Assembly (NCBI GenBank): GCA_031213475.1
Contig: JARUPZ010000007.1
Span: 7,621,586 to 7,685,585 of the forward strand
DNA from: Nereocystis luetkeana
Taxonomy: Eukaryota > Sar > Phaeophyceae > Laminariales > Laminariaceae
DNA length: 64,000 bases
Direction: 5' to 3'
Below are positions 43,478-55,068 of the stretch, piece after piece. How positions within the stretch are numbered: position 1 is the first letter of the stretch; each line of letters starts with the position of its first letter. The translations under genes and the position numbers were made by a program. Below the pieces are notes generated by a model. That model made no database searches. It saw nothing but the letters and a program-made list of their open reading frames with translations, and was not told the DNA's origin.

Positions 43478-44562
43478 GGTGTCGTAATATCAGGGTGGGA
43501 TACAGAGTATACCTGGCCAGTTTGCTAATTGGGCAAGAGCTCGTTGTTGCTCACGGGTAATGAGCGCGGGAAAGGAAACTCGAACGGGGTTATCGCTCTC
43601 AGGTAGGGTATGAATACCAGCCCGAGGTGAGGAAAAAACAAGCCGAGCGCCTAGGGGGCCGTCGTGCCCAGTAGCAGTGCACTCGTTGGTCACAGCGCGA
43701 ATATGGTGCATCCCTCGACCAGAATAGGCTGCGGCAGCGGCGCTTGGCTGGGTAGCACCAGGCAGATCTTCTGCAGCAGGCAGCCCGGGAAGAAACGTCG
43801 ACAAGCCAGGACGACTCAGCCAGCTCGGGGCATGCTCGGCAGCGCGGAGCGGATAGGAGGGCAGAACTCGTTGAGAAAAAGCCAGCAGGTGCAAAATCAG
43901 ACGCCAGGCGGAGAGGCTTGAGAGGCAGAAGTCGCTCGGCAGAGCGAGAAGGCACATGATCAGAGGCCGGTCTTCTTGTCGTGAGCCTGGCTTCCTGTCC
44001 AACGGAGCCTGGGAGATCCAGGCGAGTTTCTCGCCCCTCATGTTGGTCTGTTGTAGGAAGCGCTCGGTCTCCATCGACGAGTCGGGAACGGTCGCCAACA
44101 GAGGGGCCCAGCGCCTGCGTACCTTGACCATCGCGAGGGGGAACAGACCCCCCCGCGCTTTTGAGCCCCCATCGTGCGTGATGGGTGAGGTGGAAGGCAA
44201 ACACGAATTCTTGAGAAAAGTTGACGGTCGAAAACGAGAACTACAACGCGTATTACCGAGCAGGGTCTAGGTCCTGCCGTCGACGTCACTTGTAGTAAGA
44301 TCAGGGTGGGACACAGAGTACCCCTCATCAGTTTTGTCTACTGAGCAGGTATTCGTCGTCACTCACGTGTGTTGATTGCTTAGAGATAGAAGAAGAGCGG
44401 ATTTATTCCTTTGGAGCACGATGAAAGGCTGGGTAGGGACTGGTGTGCCTCACCCCTGCCTTCCATCTAAGATATGCCTCTCAAGTACCACAAATACGGT
44501 CTCAATATATTTACCCAGAACATTACCGGCCTATTGATTCCATTCAAAGTATTACCATAACA
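43478..44562 (-). mobile_element. Ty3/gypsy fossil: LTR plus gag-like region plus LTR fragment
   Basis: LTR A (44291-44562, TGTT...TACA, minus orientation) is followed by a primer-site-like TGACGTCGACGGCAGGAC and a possible gag-like stretch (43.6-44.2 kb). A fragment related to the LTR end lies at 43478-43556. It is a decayed piece of the array. Confidence 0.55.
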
Positions 44563-45588
44563 CTGGAGTGAGGGGCATCAAAGGCAAAAGTCCTATGCCC
44601 CCGGACACGTTTTCATGCACGCGAAACTTCACATGCTGACGTTCTAAATGAGAGAAAATACTATGTTGACCATATTTCTTACCAGGTATATATTTATATC
44701 CCTGTTTTATAATATCGTACACACCTAAACTACGGATTTATTTTGCCTCTTGCGTGATGCCGTATACCAGTGAACCATGCGAAACAACACTGTCGATTCC
44801 TATGTAATTTAGCTACTTACATGTACGCCTATGGATGCAATTTCGTAACACTGGCCCACCCAGAGTAACTTGATGTTGTGCTTGCGCAGCCGCTCGAAGA
44901 GGGCTCGTATCGTCTTGGCCTGGGCCGTCGGATCAGAGCCGAACACGACCACATCGATCGTCGAGGTAGGCCGCTACCTGTTCCAAACCCTTGATAACCT
45001 CGTTGATCGTCTTGGCGAACCATCCGGGCGAAGCACGGCTTCCCTGGGGCTTGACGAGCCGCTCGTAGAGGCCCGTGGGAGTGCAAAACGCCGTGAGAAG
45101 AAAGGTGTCCTTGTGCGCGGTAATCTGGTGGAACGATGAACCCAAATCATGTAGGGACATCACCCATCCCTTCCCCAAGGAGTCGAGGACCTGATCCACG
45201 CGAGGGATGGGCAGCTGGCTGAGGCCTCTGATCTGGGTAAGTTTCTTGTGGTTCACGGTGATGCGAACGCCTCCATTCTTTATCGTCCTTCCGACGACGC
45301 CACTTATTAAGAGAACAGGTTGGGACAGAGAGTATCCCTTGCCAAGTGTGCCTATTGTGCAGGTACTCGTTGTGACTCACGTGTCTTGATTGCTAAAAGA
45401 TAAAACACGAGCAACTCCCTTCCCTTTCAGAGCATGATAAAAGACTAAGGCTAGGCCTTGTTCCTCGGCGAGAAATCCCTGGTTTCCCATCCAACGTACG
45501 CCCAGTACTGCTATCTATAATACGATCCCAATACTTGTTGCCAGGTAATTACCGGGATTGTTACATAAGTTAAAGCAGTACCATTGCA
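44291..45588 (-). mobile_element. Ty3/gypsy fossil: LTR, reverse-transcriptase fragment, LTR
   Basis: Between LTR B (45306-45588) and LTR A lies only about 430 bases of pol (44830-45270), with Ty3/gypsy reverse transcriptase blocks such as LPIPRVDQVLDSLG, SLHDLGSSFHQI and AAYLDD. Most of the element is missing and what remains is broken. Confidence 0.75.
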
Positions 45589-48500
45589 AGTAGCCACATA
45601 TTCTAATTGCTCGATGGTACCTGATTGGCGGTCATAGCCCTTCGGAAATCGTGAAGTGGATCAAAGATGCGGCTCTTCAACATGACCACATCCGCTGCGT
45701 CCATGTCATTTGTTGCAAGCCCTGCCGGAATCCCGACGATGCGGACGACAATCCAATTCAGGAAGAGTCTTGTCTTGAGTACTGCCGCGTTAGATCTTTA
45801 TCAAAAACCTTGAGGGGTGTGGTGTGTGAGTTTAGACTCACGCCCTGCCGCCTACATCGATGGGAAGGGAGGGGATTGGAAAAGGGCGTTTAGAAAAGGG
45901 TGATTTGCGGTGTCTCAAGCGGGAGGCGGTGGCTGCATGATGCTCGCGGGTAATGCGTCCCGAACGAAGTCAGCTGGTGGCGAAGTCGCAGTAGTACAGT
46001 CGGTCGCTGTGCAAGTGCTGAACCCCGCTGATGCTGGGCGGTTCTTGTGTGCTTTGCTTCGTTTTCGATCTGATCCTGTTCGTAACAGTTTGTAGAGAGT
46101 TGCTGTACATATATAGGCGCACCCGACTTGGGGAAAGGTGTGTTCCGGTCTGTCTGTTGCTCATTGATCACCACCGATAGCACCTGAGCCATAGTGTGGT
46201 TGACGCGCACGACCCTCCCAGAGAAGGCTGTAGCGGCCGATGATGATGTCGCGGTATTGGCGGCGGTAAAGAGAGTTTCGGTCACGGTCTACGTGTCGGT
46301 ATAGTGACTGGAGCAGTCGATACAAAGGAGAACATATGCTTCACGGTGTGGCGTAAAAAGCAGAAGATTCAAGCGTAGTCGACGCTGATGCATTACGTCG
46401 GGACCATTTGGTGAGGACAGGCCAGGGGTGAACCAGCGTGCTGTTTGGCGAGAGAAGTCTTACGCTCAGGACTCGAGGTAGCAGTAGTGGAAAAACTACC
46501 GGCTTGATGTAGATGTGTCCGTACCGATCCATTATCATGGTAAAAAACGCATGAACATACTGAGATTGCATGGAATGCCCTCTTGGTAAAAGGTGGCGGT
46601 GTGACTCGTGTGCAGAATCCACAGGTGCATCAACATGGAAGCCTAAACGCGTAGGGGAAAATCGGGTTGTGGTGTTGGGTCTCGTCGAGGGGCGGCACCG
46701 TCGTAAAGTATTGAGGGCGCAGACCTCAGTCGAGCTGTGAGAAAGGTGCCAGCGACGGCAGTATGGGACCAGCCTTTCCCGGGGAAGGTCATAATACGAA
46801 ACTATGAACCCGAGACGTATGCTGGGGGTGGTGAGGAGCAGTTCGGGGGAAGTAGTTGGTTGACGGTGGACCAAAGGGGCTCGGCGCATTGTCCACGACC
46901 CCGATCCGCATGCGTACGATTTTCGGTGCAGCGCGGGAACGAGGGCGGCGATCGTCATCGGGATCTACGATATAACTTTTTAGTTGACACTGTCTCTGCG
47001 GGGGAGAAGGTTGAAGCCAATGTTTCGTCAGTGTATTCCGGCAACGAAAGCCTCTGCGGAAGGGTGAGAGTGTTTATGGTTTCGTCAGCATTGGGGGAGA
47101 AGGTGGAATAAGGCGTGCGAGGACGCGCTATTCGTTGTCGTTGTCGTTCTTGATGTTGTTGTTGCTGTCGTTGTAGACATGTTTGTTGTTGTCGCTGTTT
47201 GAGGGACGATGCAAGGGTCTTGACGACGGCGTTGTCGTGGTGTTCAGAGGGTCTTGACGGTGGCATTATCTCCGTGGAAAAGGAACGTCGTCGAGGAACG
47301 AATATTCTGGGACGCGTGGGCGACAGATACCTGGCGGCCGAACGAGAGTCGCGGTGGCCTGGACGTTTCTAGCAACGGCGGCAGAGAAAGGACCGGGTGC
47401 AAGAAAGCCATTTCCAGAGAACGGCGAGGAGGGAGTCGTTCCGAGGTACCGTTACCGGAGGTGGGTGATGGGGAGACGATGGACGGCACGACAGTCAAGC
47501 CTGGAGGAGCACCAGAGTCCACGACCTCCTTCTCGGAGCCGCCTGGTGGGTCGCTAGGAGTAGAGTTTTGAGCGAAAACGGGGACGACGAAGGGTTCGGA
47601 ACGGCAGGGCAGACCAAGTCAGGTGCATTTACGTGTGGTGGCGAATATCTCCGAGGTCGCCGTCAGTGAAGGGGGGCAGCGGAGTGACAGTTATGGACCC
47701 GATGGAAGGGGTAACGAACGCCCCCACAGTCAGCCCTCCTAAGCCAGCCCAATCAAGCCGATTATCGGCATTGAAGTCATCCTAGGAAGTGTAACCACAG
47801 GTTAGTTTAAGGTAGACATCCGCAGTGCCGAGGCTGATAGGGGTGCTCGGTCTAGAGCTGTCAAGATCACAAGATCGGTCGCCGGCTGCTGAGGAAGGAG
47901 GGCAAGGAAATCGGCGTCACCGTTGGCGATACTCCAACACCCCTACGGTGCTACAATGTGTAAGGAAACCAGGTACGTGGTAGGGACTACCAACCAGCTA
48001 TGGACGCGGGTGCTGTGTCCGTAACGTTGGTGATGTGTTCCAGTAGAGTCTTGAGGTTCGATTGGATATGAAATTTGTTGACCATAGACAGCCGCGGAAT
48101 TTTTTCATGCCCCGAGCATGCCATCAGCCCCGAGGTCATGAGAGTGGTCCAGGAACATTTTGGGGTCGAGGATGGCGCGACTGATGAAGGCTATGGGGCG
48201 GGAAAAAACGTGCATTTGTTCTAGCTCGAGGGCGGTACCGAACCCGTTGCGCCTGTCGTCGCAGCATTGGGGGAAGGGACGGGGCCTGTAGACGATGGCG
48301 AGTGGCGAGGTCGCGAGATAATTGGTACCTGGTACACGATAGCCTCCAACTCCCACGTAAGATACAATGCAGCACCTTGCTTGAGCAGACGCGTGAATGG
48401 AGCGCACAATACGTTTAGACATGCTCGCCAGAGATTCGCGGTTATATGATAGACCGTCGAGGAGGGAGCGGACTGTCTCACGCTTGACTGCATGGACTTC

Positions 48501-50254
48501 TTGATGAGAGAGTCGATTATATCGACATTCGGGCGAAAACGGGCGGAGCAGATAGTCTCACGGAAGTCTGTATCGGTGTCGCCTGGCTTGGTCTTGACGG
48601 GGGAAATTTTCTGCTTGCGCAGGCGTCGGAAGAACGCCCTGACGTTGGTAAAGTGAGAGGCAGGGTCGGGGTCGAAGATAGTGACGTCGTCCAGGACGAC
48701 CTCTCGGCGTGTGGTTGTGTGATGAACGTGTTTCATTCAAGCAGACGGCGGCGCTGAGAAAAGTGTGCGTGGTGCATGGTGTTCCTGCTCCCCCCAGTAT
48801 AAGGCTCCCCTAAAGCTCCCGTCAATACATGGAATTACCACGAGAACCGCATATATATACCACACGATGCGTGAAGCATGCAACGTCCGCTTCAGACCCT
48901 CGCGGGTGGGGATGGACGATGGTAGTAGTTATTGAATCAGAGCAAGGACAACAAGAGGCGATCGGGAGGCGGAGGGTGGCGTCCACTCGTTTGAGCGGAG
49001 CATGTGAAATAAGCCTCTTCAATAGTGTGTCCCCGAGAGGTCAATCATGCAGGGTCCGAGGGTTAAAAAGATGTCTGTGAAACGCTGTCGTTAGCGTTGG
49101 GCCGGTCAAGGAGGGGGCGTACAATCCTTCGCACAGAGACGGGCGGTGGTCTGCGGCGTGTCTAAAGGGCTCTATAGGTGGCTAGATTCCTCCCCTCCCC
49201 TGATTATCGTCGCCGTCTTGGCCAGTAGTGATGGGCAAGCCGTCGGTCAGAGAAGGCTCTCCTCCTAAAGTGTATGGTTACGGATACTGCGCGTGGAGGC
49301 GTTCCGGTCAGCCCGAACAACGGAGGGAGGGGCGGTCGACGTTAGGACAGGCAAGAGAGGGGCGTCGTTCTGAAGGTTACTTGTAGCTGCATCGCCGATA
49401 GTGTTGTTGGTCGTGCTGCTGCTGGTGGTGCTGCTGCTATCGTCGTCGCCACCGGGAAAGGGCGACCACGACTCGTGCGTTCGGGTGTCAAGGTGTGGCG
49501 ATGTTCCAGGTCGTCGTTTGCGGAAGGAGCGCCAAGGAACGGCGGGGTTCCTGGACGGGAGGGGGAGGGGGTGCGTGCCAGCGGCGGAACTTTCACGAGT
49601 GAGGGGCATGTTAGTGTGGGCTGGGGCGGGCAGCAAATAGTATGGGTGTATTCACTTGAATCTCCACGAAAGGCGAGCACCGGCGGTGCGTGGTCGACGG
49701 AAGGACGCGCCATCACCAATATTTCGGGTGTTGGTCGCGAAACTATACAACGAGGAAGGGTCTGAATCAGCGCGGATAACTGCAGCAGGCTGCAGTGGCG
49801 GCGGCAGAGTGGTCTAGATGCTGAACGTATCCCTTATCCGTGCTGGCGCATCTATCTGCCCCTTTAGGGCTTGAGAGGGGAAAAGTGCACACATCGAATA
49901 GGTACACGATCTACAGGATTCGAAACCCATTGTGATTTTACGCGCAGATTCGTGTCCTGCTGTCGACGCCACTTATTACGATCAAGGTCGAGATGCTTTA
50001 TATACCTGAACAGGTTTGCCTATAAAGCCGGTACTCGTTGGTATTCACGTGTGTTGTTTGCTTAGAGACAGAAGAGCAGCTTGATTCCTTTCGTGCACGC
50101 GGAGACTGGGAGCCAAGCTCGTGCCTCGCTGGGAAAACCCCTGGTTTTCCATCAAAGATACGCCTCCCAAGTACTACAAATACGATCCCAATACCTGAAC
50201 CCCCAGGTAATCATCGGGCTTTCAGCCTCATTCAAACCAGCATCATAACTAACA
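45306..50254 (-). mobile_element. decayed Ty3/gypsy retrotransposon
   Basis: It runs from LTR C (about 49977-50254) to LTR B (45306-45588), both minus. Beyond LTR C is a primer-site-like TGGCGTCGACAGCAGGAC. Internal remnants are in gypsy order: Pro/Ser-rich gag-like sequence (49.3-49.7 kb), reverse transcriptase/RNase H remnants (48.1-48.75 kb, with LDDVTIFDPDP and PIAFISRAIL) and an integrase-like end (about 46.6 kb, NTTTRFSPTRLGF). The three LTRs are clearly diverged from one another, so the insertions are old. It is broken in many places. Confidence 0.7.
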
Positions 50255-51032
50255 TAGATCCTATTAGGTTCATTCTTATCGGAGAGCGTTTTTTCCATAA
50301 TTTCATACTTTCCAAAGTTCGGAAATAATTGGAGATATGTATCAATATGCGGAGGCGTTCTGTCATTATTCGTGAAATTATCCAGAAGCAAAAAAATCAA
50401 GTTCGTTAAATATACGAGTACACGTGTGGAAAAAAAAAACAGGAAATATGGAAGATTGAAAAATTCCGCGAAAAAAGGCTGAAAACTTGGAAGAAAAAGC
50501 TCTCCAAGAAGAATGGCCATCAATTGTTTCTAAACTTAGGAAATTAAGGAAAAAAACGCTCAATAAGTTTGCCGAAAAGGAGAAGATGCTGTGCAGGATA
50601 TGTTTACTCGCTTGTATAGTACAGGTCCAACCCCGAAAACTTGTCCAAGATCATGCAGGTTTTACTGCTCCCACGCGGCAGTTTGAGCTATTAATAGATC
50701 AATCACACAGAGCAGGAGCATATCTTCGCTGAGAAGTCTAGATAGTGGCGTGGGAATCGATTATCTGTCAGACGAGGTACGCGTGTGTGAAAAAGTGTCG
50801 AAATTAGAAATACGATCACAGAATCGGCCACATCACCAAGCATTTCGGCCTGCGCGGGTAGTTGGGGCGTGCCCGAACCACATGGTTAGGAGGTGAACGA
50901 CCCTCGATTCACGCATCATGGTCATGTGTGCATATTATGGTGTATATATATGTATGTGTGTGTGGTGATGCTGCCGTACCTGGACTGCCGCACAACACGC
51001 TGGACGCTTGATTGGTAAGATCGCACAATTGA
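50255..51032. other. intergenic, no gene seen
   Basis: A/T-rich DNA between the LTR array and MITE copy 6. Short open frames on both strands show no recognisable feature. Confidence 0.35.
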
Positions 51033-51140
51033 TATTACGGGGGCCATAGTTAATAGGACCTATGGTACACATAAAAAACTATATATTTAACCATTTTTAC
51101 ATACAATATTTGGTCCTATTAACTATGGCCCCCCGTAATA
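51033..51140. mobile_element. MITE copy 6
   Basis: 108 bases, with ends TATTACGGGGGCCATAG and CTATGGCCCCCCGTAATA, and a family body with TAATAGGACC and GGTCCTATTA. Confidence 0.82.
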
Positions 51141-51292
51141 GGCCGTCGTTTTGTTGGTCGCTACACGTACTTGTTTGTTTTAATACAACAGTAATAATAG
51201 TATGCATGTGGGTCCCAAAGGTCCAAAGCTAAAATACTTCATACTACGGACGACAGAGTTCTTCCTCTGTACAGCAGTGTAGTACTATTATT

Positions 51293-52914
51293 ATTATTCC
51301 TCTTGCCATCTGACAATGTGCAGCATGATCTTCAACATGGATCACTCATAACTTTCCCGAAAGAAGAAAACCTCGGAAACAAAAGGAAACCCATGCACCA
51401 AGTCTACCTCCCTTCCGTGCCAACTTTCAGCTTGTCTACTCTATTTGCTGTATTTGCTCCTTCCTTCTCATTACGTTCTATCCTTAAATCCTAAACTGCA
51501 TCCAAGCTCCATCCCCACGGCATCGGTGTGGGTCTGTCGTCCCTCCCTCCCCTGTTCCTTCTTCCTTCTTGGCGGTCCCTAAGCTGAAGCTTGAACCTCG
51601 ACACCCTCCTCGAAATGGCGACCTGAGTGGTCACCGAGACGATTTGGAGCAGGCGTTCCTTCACTATCCCCTTCCTTGCCATCGACCCACCATCCCTCCC
51701 CCCCACGACGCTAGCTGCCAGCTGGTCGATGAAGTTGCTGCCCTCTACCCCGAGGCGCCCAAAGCTTTCCGCTGCTAAGGTGGCTAGTTTGTGGCTCCGC
51801 TCGTCGAAGGACACATGTCCCGGACGCGCGTAGTGTTGGCGCTTGCGCGCCTCGGAGGTAGAGGCAGCTGATCCATCATGATCAGCGCTGCCTCCTCGCA
51901 GGTGGACCTGCGCTTGCGGGTCTGCATGGGTGACGTCCAGCAGGATGGACTTTTCCCTGTATTCCCTTTTAGGAGCGTCCCGAAGACCTCCTCTCCTGAC
52001 AACGATGTCCATTAGCAGGTTCCGGTCTGCAGTGAACGGTTCGCCGCTCTCCACTTGGTGAGGGATTCCCAGCCGCTTCAGCGTGCGGGAGATCGCGTGA
52101 ACCAACGGTTGATGTTGGTTCACCTGTGCCCCTGCTCTGGGACAGATGCGTGCGTGGCGTGTGTCTATGTCGACTGCCTCGCAGCAGGGGCACCTCACCG
52201 CCACGTGCTCCTCGATGCCTATGAAGCGCCTTGCCATGCCCACGAACTCCTCTGCTGGTATGACACGGAGCGAGTCTGTTGGCCTAGCCCGAAGGCAAGC
52301 AGTGGCTCCTGCTCCTTGTAGGCTCCTGTAGCGAGCTTTGGCGAAGGCCTTGGTCTCGCTCCCCCCCAGCGGGTCGCCTGGTCCAGGTGGGCGTGCAATC
52401 TCCGGTAGCCCCTCCAGCGAAGCTGTGTGTGCAGCGTGTCGACCCTGATTCACCAGCTTGCCCAACCTCTGTTGAGCCTTCCGGGAGTTGGTGGTTACGG
52501 CATCATGCGCCGCCAGCATGTCGGCTTCAGGGGGCCCTGGGACCAGGTCCCCCTCTGCACCCATGCTCCATTCCAGCCAGGATTCGGGGACGATGCCCTC
52601 CATCGCTTCTTTTGTCACGCCCCACGTGTCCCTGATCTCTCGCAGGCTGCCCCCGAGCTCAGCAATGTTGCTCGAATGACGGAGACCCCTCTTTACCCTG
52701 TCTCCTAGCGGGCCCGTGAGGTCTGCTAGAACCTCCGGCAGGATGCCCACCCTACTCCCGATGGAGGCAGACATTCGCCTCGCTTCCGTCGACGGCAGCC
52801 CTAACCCTCCTGCTCCCGTCGAAAGGCGTGCTTGGGCTTGTTGGTAGGGTTTTCGAGTCAGTTGGCTGGCCGGGCACCCCTCCTGGAAAAACGACTGTGC
52901 GTCCGCCGCTCCCG
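51293..52914 (-). mobile_element. 5'-truncated LINE of the RING-LINE family, with target-site duplication
   Basis: On the minus strand it starts inside the open frame (PGAADAQSFFQEGCPASQL), runs through the C-terminal domain to the stop at 51491-51493, and has a 3' untranslated region of about 185 bases ending CTGCACATTGTCAGATGGCA then an (AAT)n tail. GTAGTACTATTAT at 51280-51292 recurs at 52915-52927, a 13-base duplication typical of target-primed reverse transcription (its last bases merge with the tail). Confidence 0.9.
51491..52774 (-). pseudogene. C-terminal part of the LINE protein (zinc finger and endonuclease-like)
   Basis: 427 codons from the first ATG, or about 474 from the truncation point at 52914, without a stop. 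It matches the end of the plus-strand LINE throughout: MSASIGSRVGILPEVLADL, then CPCCEAVDIDTRHARICPRA, NLLMDIVVRRGG, ILLDVTHADPQ and SFDERSHKLATLAAESFGRL. The reverse transcriptase is absent, so the copy is dead. The intact frame suggests it is fairly young. Confidence 0.88.
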
Positions 52915-52927
52915 GTAGTACTATTAT

Positions 52928-53540
52928 GATAAACCCGACAGCACATACATGAAAACATGTACCAGGTACCAGATACCTGGTATATAATACGGACTATGGA
53001 CTGATAGTGAGGTTTCTTGCCGTTGGAGCGAATGGAGAATGGAGTGCCATGAATGGGTGTATACTCGTATATATTTATATCTGTATATATATATATATAT
53101 ATATTATATATAGATTTTTTTTATTTTTTTTTCTCATCCCATTCATTATCTTCGCACATCTTTTTCTCTCTCTCCTTCCAACTCGTAACTCAGATCCGGG
53201 GTCACATAGCAGGCTCTTCTCCCCCCTTCCCGCTACGGTACGTGCCGTTATTTTTATCGCGAGAAGATTTCAGCCTTTTCTTCCCTCGTCGACTCGCATC
53301 GAATTGTGCCTACCCACGCTGCAAGGCGCTCTCAACAATTGAATCCTTTTTTATTTTTGCAAATAAAGTCAAAGTCCGACCCACCTGGATATAGATATAT
53401 ATGATATATATATATAAATAATATATTCCGACCAGAGTGAAACATTTGATTGACAGTCCTATTCGCTCGTAATGAATGTTCGTACGATATGCGGGGTGTT
53501 TTGTACAATACCAGGTAGTAGTCAGTAAAAACAGATAGAA
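52928..53540. other. A/T-rich intergenic DNA
   Basis: TACCAGGTACC words at 52960-52983, (TA)n runs near 53085-53115 and 53390-53420, and no gene. Confidence 0.4.
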
Positions 53541-53667
53541 GTGCAGTGTATAAACAGGAAAGGAATGTTCGTATAGGAAACACCGTCACATATAACAGAG
53601 GAAGGTCAGGGACACAGCCCCCCCCCACGCCCCTCACTCCTATATCCTCGGCCTCACAAGCAAGGAG

Positions 53668-54023
53668 AGGACTTGCTTGTATCCCCAGACGAAGGGCAGC
53701 GCGGAGACACCCCTCTCCCCCTTGCCCCGCGACAGCTATCTGGCGTCGACAGCTCAGGATCGGTCACACCGCCGCATCACCTTCAGCCCCAACCCATATC
53801 TCGTGTGCGGTGAGTTGTGAGCCTCTGTTTTATTTTGCAGGGCGGAGGCACAAGCGGGAAGTCTGGTAATATTAACAATTACGTTCAAAATGATGTGGGG
53901 AATGGAAATTGGGAAACGGCCGGCAGAGAAGCGTATGAGGAATACTGCTGAAATTTACGGAAGGATGTTCGGTTTATATTGGAAAGGCATCTACGCTATA
54001 TATTGTCGGAAGGCAAAAGCATA
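53668..54023 (+). CDS. weak candidate: two exons with a 31-base intron
   Basis: A plus frame containing LVSPDEGQRGDTPLPLAPRQ ends at GTGAGT (53810). At 53839-53840, TTTTATTTTGCAG ends a 31-base gap, and the frame continues for 60 codons (ITFKMMWGMEIGKRPAEKR, then MFGLYWKGIYAIYC) to TAA. The signals are good, but such an intron is far shorter than the others here. Confidence 0.2.
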
Positions 54024-54089
54024 ATACTATACATTAATAATAAAGTTAGTGGTATTCGATGAATTATGTCAGCTTTTTCATTTTGAATG

Positions 54090-54142
54090 AATAACGCCCT
54101 GCACATTGTCAGAAAGCAAGTAAAAAATAAATAAATAAATCT
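54090..54142 (+). mobile_element. LINE or SINE 3' terminus with AAAT tail
   Basis: CTGCACATTGTCAGAAAGCA matches the 3' end of the LINE family and is followed by AAAAAATAAATAAATAAAT. Almost nothing of the body is present, so it is either an extremely short copy or a SINE borrowing the LINE tail. Confidence 0.6.
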
Positions 54143-54421
54143 AGAGTTGTTTTCTGCAAAGGGTTTGTTGGATTAGGATTTGTTTAATTATAGCTACAAA
54201 TACTCGTACTCAAAACAAGGGTCGTTCGATATACCCCCCCCTCCCCAAACAGGCAGTTCCTTCAAACAAACGTAAGGAACACAGGACGTTGCTACGAGTA
54301 GCGCTCGACTGCAAGAGCCCTGCCAAGCCGCACAGTCTCGCGATCAGACTCTTTTCGAAATGCTATTATCTCAGACACTGCCGCGCTTTTGTTTTGGAGA
54401 AGAGAGTTCTTCACTTTATGT

Positions 54422-54530
54422 TATTACGGGGGGCCATAGTTAACAGGACCAAATATTGTTAGTAAAAATGGTTAAACATATAGGTTTTTATGTTCACCTT
54501 AGGTACTGTTAACTATGGTCCCCCGTAATA
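54422..54530. mobile_element. MITE copy 7
   Basis: 109 bases, with ends TATTACGGGGGGCCATAG and CTATGGTCCCCCGTAATA and TA at both edges. It lies just upstream of a LINE terminus. Confidence 0.82.
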
Positions 54531-54552
54531 GTCTTTTTTTAGAACGCGACAC

Positions 54553-54596
54553 TGCACATTGTCAGATGGCAAGCATAATAATGAAATCTTTAATAT
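54553..54596 (+). mobile_element. LINE 3' terminus directly upstream of the large LINE
   Basis: CTGCACATTGTCAGATGGCA plus a tail ATAATAATGAAATC. It ends where the next LINE begins, in the same orientation, giving a tail-to-head junction. Confidence 0.65.
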
Positions 54597-54600
54597 CAGG

Positions 54601-55068
54601 CGATACCGGGCTCCCGTGATTTGAACACGAGGTCCCAAGACGCCCGTCTTACAGCGGGGAGTTTTGTTCGGAGGGGGTCAACAACTACGAGGGGTCATAA
54701 TAGAGGAGGCGGCGCTCAAAGCCAGATAAGGACTTCTAGCCCACTACCGCCGGGTGCGATACCGGGCTCCCGTGATTTGAACACGAGGTCCCAAGACGCC
54801 CGTCTTACAGCGGGGAGTTTTGTTCGGAGGGGGTCAACAACTACGAGGGGTCATAAAAGAGGAGGCGGTGCTCAAAGCCAGATAAGGACTTCTAGCACAC
54901 TACCGCCGGGTGTGATACCAGGGACCCGGGATTTGAACCAGAGGTCTCACGACGCTCGCCTTGCAGCGGGGAGTTTTCTCCAGAGAGGGTCCTCAACTAC
55001 GAGGGGTCACAATAGGGGAAGGGCAGCCCTCAACGCCGGTGCAACTCCTACGAGGGTAGGGCCTCCTC
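54601..55068 (+). repeat. 156-base tandem repeats at the LINE N-terminus
   Basis: Three units start at 54601, 54757 and 54913. The first two are almost identical and the third diverged. Each encodes 52 residues (PGSRDLNTRSQDARLTAGSF, then VRRGSTTTRGH). Weaker copies recur near 55070, 55430 and 55610-55830, so this region grew by repeated duplication. Confidence 0.85.
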
